The position numbers and the translations under genes are program-made. Positions 1 through 6,658 of a stretch of 16,124 bases of DNA are shown here, piece by piece; position 1 is the stretch's first letter, and each line of letters begins with the position of its first letter. Location of the stretch: NCBI GenBank assembly GCA_910588755.1, contig CAJUQZ010000007.1:41651-57774 (forward strand). The letters run 5' to 3'. This DNA comes from an uncultured Lachnospiraceae bacterium. Lineage in GTDB: Bacteria > Bacillota > Clostridia > Lachnospirales > Lachnospiraceae. The notes beneath the pieces were generated by a model. It saw only the letters and a program-made list of their open reading frames with translations. It was not told the origin of the DNA and did no database searches.

Positions 1-367
1 CGCATACAAGATTGACCAGCCATGCGAGCATCGTCCCGATAAAGCTCTTCAACGTCTTTGACGAGAAATCTTTGCCAAGCAGCTCCTTGTAGGACTGTAC
101 CGTGTTCTTAAACTCTGTATGAATCCTGATATGCTGTGCGTAGCTTACATACTGCTTCTCCCGCTGCAACGCCTCCTCCGTGTCGAAGTGAAAGACCGTG
201 TAGTCCACCAGAAAATCAATAATCTCCATGCACTTTTGCTGATTGGTGTTCCGGTCGCCGCTCTTTGCGATCTCGAGCAGCTGTTCGATCTTATCAAACA
301 ACTGACGATGCTGCTCATCAATCTTATCAATGCCTACCTTGTACTCTTCTTTCCATAAACCAGCCAT
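1..367 (-). CDS. Bacteriohemerythrin, C-terminus cut by window edge
   Basis: The reading frame starts at ATG 367-365, behind AAAGGAG at 376-382 (minus strand), and runs off the window after 122 codons. The family binds O2 at a di-iron centre in a four-helix bundle and serves in oxygen sensing or delivery. The N-terminus has the family signature (W5, Y9, V11-G12-I13, D17-x-Q-H20). Iron ligands visible are H20, the HxxxE pair H60/E64 and the HxxxH pair H79/H83. The next expected ligand is the His of the family's WLVNH motif. Here W116-L-V-N119 is followed by Leu120, so that histidine appears to be missing. The terminal Asp ligand lies outside the window. Usual family length is about 135 residues, so only a few are lost. 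The gene is monocistronic, judging by its own promoter at 509-537. Family call is firm; whether it still binds iron normally is uncertain. Confidence 0.88.
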   Translation of the reverse strand, partial: MAGLWKEEYKVGIDKIDEQHRQLFDKIEQLLEIAKSGDRNTNQQKCMEIIDFLVDYTVFHFDTEEALQREKQYVSYAQHIRIHTEFKNTVQSYKELLGKDFSSKTLKSFIGTMLAWLVNLVC

Positions 368-449
368 GTCGTTATCTCCTTTAACAATACCTTTGTAAAC
401 CAGACATTTTTCATCTGAATCATGTAGTGGAAAACCTTTCCCCCTACCC

Positions 450-501
450 GTACGCCGGACACGTGCAGCAAAGCTGCTGATTTCCTTACATGCCTGCGTA
501 C
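450..501 (-). promoter_or_regulatory. 5'-terminal hairpin in the hemerythrin leader
   Basis: On the minus strand GTACGC (501-496) pairs with GCGTAC (455-450). Further in, GG/CC, CATGT/ACGTG (one wobble) and GCAGC/GCTGC around a TTT loop can also pair, giving a long imperfect rod. The predicted transcription start (about 502) falls directly at its 5' foot, so the mRNA would begin with this structure. The leader is about 135 nt, long for a small gene. No ribosome binding site lies in the hairpin. It could stabilise the mRNA or be a regulatory leader; I recognise no known riboswitch consensus. No gene is visible in 368-533. Confidence 0.5.
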
Positions 502-508
502 ATAGAAA

Positions 509-537
509 AGTATAGCACTTGTTGGAAAATTTTTCAA
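509..537 (-). promoter_or_regulatory. Sigma-A promoter of the hemerythrin gene
   Basis: Minus strand TTGAAA (537-532), 17-bp spacer, TATACT (514-509). The -35 box overlaps the stop codon (536-534) of the upstream YihY gene, so hemerythrin can be transcribed independently of it. Predicted start is near 502. Confidence 0.75.
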
Positions 538-1344
538 GAAAACTCCGAGATATAGTCATCCACATAACCGTCCGCAATCCACTTGTTGACCAGCGCGCCT
601 CCAAAAAAAATGTACATACAAAAGTACAGCCAGATCATCACAATCACGATGCCAGTCAGGCTACCATACATGGAAAAGCCGCCAAAATAATCGATGTATA
701 CAGAAAAGCCAAAGGAATAGAGCGTCCAGAAAACCGAAGTCACAACCGCCCCTGGATAGTGCTCCTTCCACAACAGCTGGTTATTTGGCAGCAGGCTGTA
801 CATCGTGCAGAACACAATGGAAATCATCCCCGCCACAAAGACTCGCAGCCGGGCCATTGTCAGGTATGAGCCACTTGGCCAGCGTGTTCCCAAAGACAAG
901 CACACCCACCGAGAGCAGGACCGCCAGCAGCAGAAAAATGGTGTAGAAGGAAGCTTTCAGGCGCAAAAGAATGTACCCCCTCGTCTCCTCCACCTCATAG
1001 ATGTGGTTCAACCCCCGAATCAGCGCAAGAACACCTTTTGAGGCCGACCATACGACCACAAAAGCCGAGACGGACAGCAGCGTCAGCTGGTTCCCGTGAT
1101 AACTGTCAACGATGCCAAGCAGAAAACGGTAAATTTTATCCGGTATTACAGCCTGTGAAATACTGACCATCTCCTTCCTGCCAAGCAAATCATGCGGCAG
1201 CATGCCGCTGACGATCATCACCATCGGTATCACGGACACAAACAAAAAGAACGCAGCCCCAGAGGCATAGGTCCCCACCTCTGCCTCATTAAAGGTTCTG
1301 CGTATCTCCTTTTGCAATCTATACAGCTTTGTGATCATTGACAT
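534..1344 (-). pseudogene. YihY/BrkB-family membrane protein gene, frameshifted
   Basis: Two overlapping frames together encode one YihY/virulence factor BrkB family protein (older name RNase BN-like), a multi-pass inner-membrane protein of unclear function. Frame one starts at ATG 1344 (GGGAG at 1356-1360, spacing 11) and encodes the N-terminal half, including the family segment GTYASGAAFFLFVSVIPM. It loses homology after WLIPDNG, around 855. The C-terminal half (RLRVFVAGMISIVF onward, ending at TGA 536-534) continues in another frame. The whole span is 3x270+1 nt, so removing one base restores 269 residues, a normal family length. Dropping one C from the CCC at 853-851 joins them as DNG-RLRVF. 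The start overlaps the SpoIID stop by 10 nt, so the two were one operon. It may be a true pseudogene or a sequencing error; I see no slippery site for programmed shifting. Confidence 0.8.
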
Positions 1345-2822
1345 GATTCGTCCAGCTCCCTGATATCTTTTATGCTTCCATTATAATAATATGCCAGAAT
1401 CTGTATAGCTGTTAATCCCCTGTCAGCCAAACCCTTTGCCCCGTTCTGCGACATGCCACAGCCGTGCCCGAAACCGGCGCCATGTATTGTAATCTGTCTT
1501 AAAGTATCCCCACTTTCCCCGTTATTATCATAACCTTTTTCTATGTAAAAATACGCACTCGGAAGAATATCACCCATAATATAGCTGCTGTTGTCCTTCC
1601 TTGTCACAACCTCCTGCGCACAGCCAAGCGCCTGCCGGACTACATACTGTGACATCACACTTACCCTGAAATGCGCCGTCTCTATCATAATCCCCGAGGC
1701 CAGGCCGCTTTTTTTGCGGTTTATTACCCATATATCCTTTACTGCCTCCTCATCTGGAAGCTGGTCTGACGATAGCTTACGCGACCGTATCCGTACTAGG
1801 TCAGGATATGACATCGATAGCTCATACAGCTTCTGCAAAAATTTTTTTGCCGCACTCCCCTCTAGTGACTTGACGTAACTCCAGCGATACCACGCCTCAT
1901 GATACTCCACATCCTCCTCATTGCCGTTGTCAATATACTGCTGGTAGGCCTGCTCTCCCTCCTCACTGTTCGACGCATAGAGCTCCTCTCCTGTCTCAAT
2001 CAGGTAGTCGTCCGCTGCCGATGCCGCATCACTCCACACGCGCGCTCCGCCGTTATAGCCACTCGAAGTCGAATAGTAAAAACTTTCCACGATTTCATCA
2101 TGATATGTAAGCACCTGGTCTTTTGTCTCATCCACCGCCCAAACCGCGTCCTGCGTCTCCTCACAGTTCATGTAAACCTGAAACGACGTGCTGTCGTCCA
2201 TATGGGCCCTCCACTCCGGATAAGCATATGTCTGCTTATGAAAATACGTATAGGTCCTTGCACAGACAGCCTGCGCCTTCAACGCCTCACCGGGATAGCC
2301 AGACGGCATCTCGCTTGGAACCACCCCGTAGAGATACTCCTCCACTGACAGCTCATTGACCACAACGATTCCTTCCGGCCCGGGATAGCACTCCAGCCTT
2401 CCACGATACTGTGCGGAACTGCTGCGCCCGATATTTTTGATCTGCACCCTGCCATTATTTTTTCCGCAGACACTAATCATCTGCCCATCCGTAAAGTCGC
2501 CAGGACTTAACATGACCTCTGCATCCGGCGCGTACTCCGTCTGCTCTCCATTTTGCGTGACAGTCAATCCCTCACTGCACGCAAGGGTTAGCTTTGTGTG
2601 GTAAATACCGCGGTATCCCTGATTCATGAGCAGTATCCTCACATTCCCGTCAAACGGTATCTTAGGGACCTCGATCCACACTTTTTCTTCCTCCTGCACT
2701 TCTTCCACAATCTCCTCATCTGTGTCAGACAGCTGGACACTGCATCGATATAGTCCGAGCGCGATCACCGTCCAGACCACAACGATTAGCAGCTTTTTGA
2801 AAAACCCGCTTACCCTAGAAAT
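1335..2822 (-). CDS. SpoIID/LytB-domain membrane-anchored protein
   Basis: SpoIID-type proteins are lytic transglycosylases that cut the glycan backbone of peptidoglycan, in the best-known case during spore engulfment. Counting from the proposed start (495 residues), a basic N-terminus and one membrane segment (about residues 9-25) are followed by an acidic stretch (34-47) and an extracellular region. The SpoIID domain begins near residue 140. The motif VVPSEMP holds E171, the expected catalytic Glu, followed by ALKAQAV and ARTY. The C-terminus has the family signature HGAGFGHGCGMSQNGA. The start is odd. A perfect AGGAGG (2836-2831) sits 8 nt before an ATT codon at 2822-2820, and no ATG lies nearby in frame. 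The alternative is GTG at 2840. The frame stays open to ATG 3020, but that stretch is the 6S-like RNA. YihY overlaps its stop. This is probably a vegetative or sporulation paralogue; I do not claim it is spoIID itself. Confidence 0.85.
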   Translation of the reverse strand: MSRVSGFFKKLLIVVVWTVIALGLYRCSVQLSDTDEEIVEEVQEEEKVWIEVPKIPFDGNVRILLMNQGYRGIYHTKLTLACSEGLTVTQNGEQTEYAPDAEVMLSPGDFTDGQMISVCGKNNGRVQIKNIGRSSSAQYRGRLECYPGPEGIVVVNELSVEEYLYGVVPSEMPSGYPGEALKAQAVCARTYTYFHKQTYAYPEWRAHMDDSTSFQVYMNCEETQDAVWAVDETKDQVLTYHDEIVESFYYSTSSGYNGGARVWSDAASAADDYLIETGEELYASNSEEGEQAYQQYIDNGNEEDVEYHEAWYRWSYVKSLEGSAAKKFLQKLYELSMSYPDLVRIRSRKLSSDQLPDEEAVKDIWVINRKKSGLASGIMIETAHFRVSVMSQYVVRQALGCAQEVVTRKDNSSYIMGDILPSAYFYIEKGYDNNGESGDTLRQITIHGAGFGHGCGMSQNGAKGLADRGLTAIQILAYYYNGSIKDIRELDESCQ

Positions 2823-2854
2823 TTTTCTTTCCTCCTGCACACGATTTAGAACGG

Positions 2855-2871
2855 GGTAGGGAAATCCTACC
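2855..2871 (-). other. Small hairpin between RNA terminator and SpoIID gene
   Basis: Perfect 6-bp inverted repeat GGTAGG/CCTACC with a 5-nt loop, just upstream of the SpoIID ribosome binding site. It lacks a following U-tract, so it is not an obvious terminator. It would lie in the leader of any read-through mRNA. Confidence 0.35.
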
Positions 2872-2880
2872 TCCGCGCAC

Positions 2881-3100
2881 CACAAAAGCAGCCCGCTAAG
2901 GCTGCTTTGCTTCTTGTGTATCCCCGAAACGCCGGCTCCTGTATTTTGACTCCTAGCCAATGCTAGGTGGGCGACCGCAATCTTTCTCGCTGCCTTCCCC
3001 TGGCCAAAACTGGGGGGCATGACATTGATCAGACAATGTAGGAATCCCGTTTAAAGTGATGTAGGTTCAAAATGACAAGAGTTATCGCACATTTCAGATT
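2881..3100 (-). ncRNA. ssrS: 6S RNA-like structured RNA
   Basis: 6S RNA binds the housekeeping RNA polymerase by imitating an open promoter. A strong promoter ends just upstream (predicted start about 3100) and a hairpin terminator ends the unit near 2881, giving about 200-220 nt. The fold expected of 6S can be drawn. A closing stem TCTTGT (3080-3075)/ACAAGA (2917-2912) is followed by a large asymmetric bubble. Then comes an inner stem: AAACG (3052-3048) with CGTTT (2931-2927), continuing as GG-TTCCT with AGGAGCC. The distal arm holds further inverted repeats, including ACATTG/CAATGT and CCTAGC-ATTG-GCTAGG (2967-2952). The wording around GAACCTACA and TTTCGGGGATACACAAG agrees with my memory of clostridial 6S sequences, but I could not search. 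Another unnamed structured RNA or leader is the alternative. Confidence 0.6.
2885..2908 (-). terminator. Intrinsic-type terminator of the 6S-like RNA
   Basis: Minus strand AAAGCAGCC (2908-2900), 6-nt loop TTAGCG, GGCTGCTTT (2893-2885): a 9-bp perfect stem. The T-run is only four bases and then reads GTGG, so termination may be partial. That would leave some read-through into the SpoIID gene, which has no other clear promoter. Confidence 0.6.
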
Positions 3101-3106
3101 ACCTAT

Positions 3107-3135
3107 AGTATACGACATAGCCGCAAAAATATCAA
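3107..3135 (-). promoter_or_regulatory. Sigma-A promoter of the 6S-like RNA
   Basis: Minus strand TTGATA (3135-3130), 17-bp spacer, TATACT (3112-3107). It lies 31 bp past the stop of the GGDEF gene. It is the only good promoter I see before the SpoIID-YihY pair. Confidence 0.75.
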
Positions 3136-3165
3136 TACCCAATCGCGCTATTTTTTGGAAAAAAA

Positions 3166-6100
3166 TCAGCTTAATGCATAGAACTTGTACACGCCCTTGC
3201 CTGCATTTTTCACATCGTAGAGCACCTGGTCCGCCTCCTTGACGACCCGTTCAAGCTCGTCCTCAGACATCAAAGCCTTTCTGCCGCTGATGCCGATAGA
3301 GCAGGATATCCGGTGCTCTTTGGGTATGTCAATATTTTTCCCGAGCTTGCGTCGAATCGCCCCCACAAAGCCGTCCTCATGCGCAATCTGCGCATAAATG
3401 TTTTTCGCAAGGCGTCCGACATACGCCATGTCATCCGTGTATACCGTAATCAGAAATTCGTCCCCGCCGTAACGCGTCACAAAACCGTGATTCCCCACCT
3501 CTTTCTGAAAAATTTCCGCCATGCCAATCAGTATGATATCCCCCACGCCATGTCCAAATGTGTCATTATAATATTTAAAATTGTCCAGATCGATATACAT
3601 GATGATGACCGACTGTCCAAGCCCTGTCTCCTCATTTCCCTTAATCATCCTGCTGACATTTCCATAAAATCCTTCCCTGTTGTACAGACCTGTCAGCTTG
3701 TCCGTCACAGCCAGATGGTTGAGCTTATCGTTCATCTGCTGAATCTTTTCATTCGCCTCGAGCATATCGATGGAGCTTAGCAGCTGACGCATCAGAAATT
3801 CAAAGACCGCATAATCGCTCTCATCTAAGAGATAGCGGTTCGTAGGGGAATGCCAGTTGTCCTTCATCTCAATATATGCCACCATGACAGCCTTTAACGA
3901 ATCATTATAATAAAACGGCAGTCCGATAATCGAACATACTTTATTCTGCGCAAACAGCGAGACGACATCCCAGTAATCCGTATAATTATTGTTCATCTTG
4001 GAAGTGACAAAGCCAAGCCTGTTCTGATGAAAAAATGCCTCTATGCGCTGCTGCCGCTTACTTGTATAGGTATATCCAGTATTGTTAAACAGTTCCTCGG
4101 GCCCATCGTCATTATATTTTACAAATAACAGCCTGTCTATGTTAAAGTTATGTATGAATGCATTCAGCGCTATATTCACCAGGTCCTTCCTGCTCTTCCC
4201 GCCGATTTCCACCATCTTCTGCCACGCCGACAGGAAATTCATGCGCTTTTGTTGCTCCTGGTTTTCCTTATAGACTGACGCGTGCCTGAGCACCTCGTCA
4301 ATCTCCTGCCGAAGTTTCGGCGCAAGCTCAAGTTCGCAAGCGCATGCTCTGTGCGCCGTGCCCGCAGTTTCCGCCATAAGTTCTGTCACCTTGCCCTTAC
4401 AGCCCTGCCTGTCATAGAAGTCCATCGCATACCGCAGGTATTTCTGTGCATCGTCCTCCCTGCCAAGGGACCGGCAGAGCCTGGCAAGCTCTGTAATGTA
4501 CTGTGCAAATATATAAAACTGGTTTCCTGCAGATTCGTCCAGACAGTCCCTTGCCATTTCGAAATGCTTTAGCGCCTCCCTGCACGCCCCTCTCCCCTCA
4601 AGCTGAAGTCCATAGATAAAGTGATAGATAAAGAGATCATCCCTGCACATGGTATAATCATGTATGACTGCATCGTCAGGCGCCTCGCCCTCATGGCCTA
4701 AGAGATGCTCTAAGAACAGCCGTGTTTTTTCGATGTAGATGGCGCACTTTAACTCATTTCCGATATAATGGCTGCACAGTGCAAGAAGCCCTGCAAGCTT
4801 TGAGATATTGCAGACGCGCAGACTATTCATCTTCATCTCCTTGACAATCCGAAACGACAGCTCCAGATCGTCATACGCGTTCTTGTAATCTCTTGCCATA
4901 ATACAGTTGATTGCCATGTTGTAGAGTGTCTCGCCCACATAATCAATCAGTTCCATCTTCAGAAAACTTTTGAGTGCACGATTAAAGCACATAAATGCCT
5001 TGTCGTAAGCCTCCATCGCAGACGATATGTACCCCACACCATTGTAGATCATCGCCTCCTCATACGCGTCCTTCCCCCGCACAAGCTCGTGGCATTTGTT
5101 GTAATAGTACTCCGCCGTCTTAAAGAATCCGCTGGTGGACGCAATCATGATCTTATTGCGATAGGCCTCCATCATAAAGTGCTCGTTCCCGAGCCTTTTC
5201 ATAATCTCAATACCCTTGTTAAAATATATCAACCTGTCCTCTAGCTGCGTCTCATCCGCAAAGAGCGTCGGCTGGTTGTCATAGGCATAGACATAGATGT
5301 GCGCCAGATGGTTCCAGAAATGGTACTCCTGCGCTTTTTGTATGATTTCCTCATCCACCGGGATATCATTTGCGCAGAAAAAAATATTGTGCCAACCTGA
5401 CATTTTTACCATTACATTGAGGAGCTTTGCAAGGAAAATCTCATAGTCCGAGCGCTGCTGCACTGCGATCTCAAGGCACCGCCCGGCATACCGGTTCGCC
5501 TCGGCCAGCTTTCCATTGTACATGTGCGCCATACACATCATATAGTAATACACATAGTCCAGCTCAAGATCCACTGTCCGTCTGCGCAGCTCCTTTAATT
5601 TCCCGCACAAAAGCAGCGCCTGCGAAAAATTTTGCGTATAGATCGACACGAGCGTATACAGTTTGACGATCTCACACTTGTACTCCCATGCAATATCAAT
5701 CTCCTCCACGGTTATCATTTTGTAGATAATCTCCAGATAATAATTCGCCTGTAAAAAATCAAGACAGAAGAGCAAATTGTTGATCCTGACGATATAGCTA
5801 TCCAGCTGGTCCTCCAAAAACACAAAATCATTGAAGCTCCCCTTCGTACTGCACAGCATCCCCGAGCTTGTCTCGATCACCAGTTTCCTATCGCACACAT
5901 AGCTGTAAAATTTGTTCCATAGCGGTTCCATGTGAGCCAGCGGCACTTTCGCCTCATTGTAGGCCGCGATGACAGTAATATTGTGGCAGGAGTCGTCCTC
6001 GATCAGATTATGGATCACATGCATGGTCGATCCGTTTGCGTATTGCATGTCGTTTAGCAGGAAAATAACCTGCCTGTCTGCAGCCAGATGGGAGAGAATC

Positions 6101-6504
6101 TCCACCACAGCCGTGGCGATCTTATCCTGCTCAAACGCCACTTCGTCGATCAACAAATTCTCCTCGCGCAAGCACACGCCGCTCTGGAGAAAGCTCTGAA
6201 ACACGGATCGGTGTAAGCTGTAGACCTGGCATGTGTCAAGAAGCTTTTCAATCGCATCGTCTGTAAGCGGACCAAACGCATCCCTAGCAAAATCCAGAAA
6301 CGGCTCAAACACGCTGACCATCTCCGACAGCTTAAAATCATGTAGACAGACGACCGCATCCGGATAGTCCCTTTGCGTCTGTCGTTTTCCCTCCTCTGTA
6401 AACACAAATGTATTGTAATGTCTTAAGAGCAGAAACGTGCCATTTCCGCCCCTAAGTCCCAAATGTACCCGATCATGAATGTTGTTTTTCGTATCACTGC
6501 TCAT
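3166..6504 (-). CDS. TPR-rich diguanylate cyclase with degenerate ATPase-like N-terminus
   Basis: A 1112-residue soluble protein predicted to make c-di-GMP from two GTP. The C-terminal GGDEF domain (about 925-1110) is intact: DKLTGLYNR at 935, IDLDNFK with metal ligand D972, GHGVGD, and the active-site motif RYGGDEF with GGDEF at 1013-1017. The inhibitory RxxD site normally just upstream is absent, so product inhibition is not expected there. The middle (about 240-760) is helical with repeated tyrosine/alanine-rich pairs typical of TPRs, and a GAF-like region lies at about 800-900. Near residues 145-167, LLNDMQYANGSTMHVIHNL resembles the Walker B segment of STAND-type ATPases, but I see no Walker A P-loop. 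No membrane segment is visible. The start is ATG 6504 (GGAG, spacing 8). An in-frame TTG at 6627 lies upstream of the predicted transcription start. The signal it senses is unknown. Confidence 0.9.
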   Translation of the reverse strand: MSSDTKNNIHDRVHLGLRGGNGTFLLLRHYNTFVFTEEGKRQTQRDYPDAVVCLHDFKLSEMVSVFEPFLDFARDAFGPLTDDAIEKLLDTCQVYSLHRSVFQSFLQSGVCLREENLLIDEVAFEQDKIATAVVEILSHLAADRQVIFLLNDMQYANGSTMHVIHNLIEDDSCHNITVIAAYNEAKVPLAHMEPLWNKFYSYVCDRKLVIETSSGMLCSTKGSFNDFVFLEDQLDSYIVRINNLLFCLDFLQANYYLEIIYKMITVEEIDIAWEYKCEIVKLYTLVSIYTQNFSQALLLCGKLKELRRRTVDLELDYVYYYMMCMAHMYNGKLAEANRYAGRCLEIAVQQRSDYEIFLAKLLNVMVKMSGWHNIFFCANDIPVDEEIIQKAQEYHFWNHLAHIYVYAYDNQPTLFADETQLEDRLIYFNKGIEIMKRLGNEHFMMEAYRNKIMIASTSGFFKTAEYYYNKCHELVRGKDAYEEAMIYNGVGYISSAMEAYDKAFMCFNRALKSFLKMELIDYVGETLYNMAINCIMARDYKNAYDDLELSFRIVKEMKMNSLRVCNISKLAGLLALCSHYIGNELKCAIYIEKTRLFLEHLLGHEGEAPDDAVIHDYTMCRDDLFIYHFIYGLQLEGRGACREALKHFEMARDCLDESAGNQFYIFAQYITELARLCRSLGREDDAQKYLRYAMDFYDRQGCKGKVTELMAETAGTAHRACACELELAPKLRQEIDEVLRHASVYKENQEQQKRMNFLSAWQKMVEIGGKSRKDLVNIALNAFIHNFNIDRLLFVKYNDDGPEELFNNTGYTYTSKRQQRIEAFFHQNRLGFVTSKMNNNYTDYWDVVSLFAQNKVCSIIGLPFYYNDSLKAVMVAYIEMKDNWHSPTNRYLLDESDYAVFEFLMRQLLSSIDMLEANEKIQQMNDKLNHLAVTDKLTGLYNREGFYGNVSRMIKGNEETGLGQSVIIMYIDLDNFKYYNDTFGHGVGDIILIGMAEIFQKEVGNHGFVTRYGGDEFLITVYTDDMAYVGRLAKNIYAQIAHEDGFVGAIRRKLGKNIDIPKEHRISCSIGISGRKALMSEDELERVVKEADQVLYDVKNAGKGVYKFYALS

Positions 6505-6558
6505 ATCCACTACTCCAACTACCACTCTGTTTATCCAGCCCTGCGCGCCAACAATTTC

Positions 6559-6587
6559 GGCGGCATAGGTATGAACCCTATGCCGCC
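6559..6587 (-). promoter_or_regulatory. Perfect 11-bp hairpin in the GGDEF gene leader
   Basis: Arms GGCGGCATAGG (6559-6569) and CCTATGCCGCC (6577-6587) are exact complements around a 7-nt loop. It lies between the predicted start (about 6622) and ATG 6504, inside a leader of about 118 nt. No U-tract follows on either strand, so a standard terminator is unlikely. A protein-binding operator or RNA leader element is possible. Confidence 0.55.
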
Positions 6588-6628
6588 AGCCATCATGCCT
6601 GCAAACATCTTTTTCAATATCTGCCAAT

Positions 6629-6658
6629 ATTATATCAAATTATGACTCTTTCTGTCAA
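6629..6658 (-). promoter_or_regulatory. Consensus sigma-A promoter of the GGDEF gene
   Basis: Minus strand TTGACA (6658-6653), 18-bp spacer, TATAAT (6634-6629): both boxes are exact consensus. It sits inside the last codons of the histidine kinase gene (stop at 6632-6630), so the cyclase can be expressed apart from the two-component genes. Confidence 0.8.

Noticed and set aside
368..508. c-di-GMP riboswitch in the hemerythrin leader
   Set aside because: A nearby diguanylate cyclase made this tempting, but I see neither the GEMM-I nor the GEMM-II conserved core.
845..875. Programmed ribosomal frameshift in the YihY gene
   Set aside because: No slippery heptamer or adjacent strong stem is visible, and the family is not known for frameshifting.
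2823..3020. N-terminal extension of the SpoIID frame to ATG 3020
   Set aside because: The extension has no ribosome binding site, lacks protein-like character and runs through the terminator hairpin and inverted repeats of the 6S-like RNA.
6505..6627. TTG start giving 41 more residues on the GGDEF protein
   Set aside because: It lies upstream of the predicted transcription start, has no ribosome binding site, and the stretch is occupied by a perfect hairpin. ATG 6504 has a proper GGAG site.
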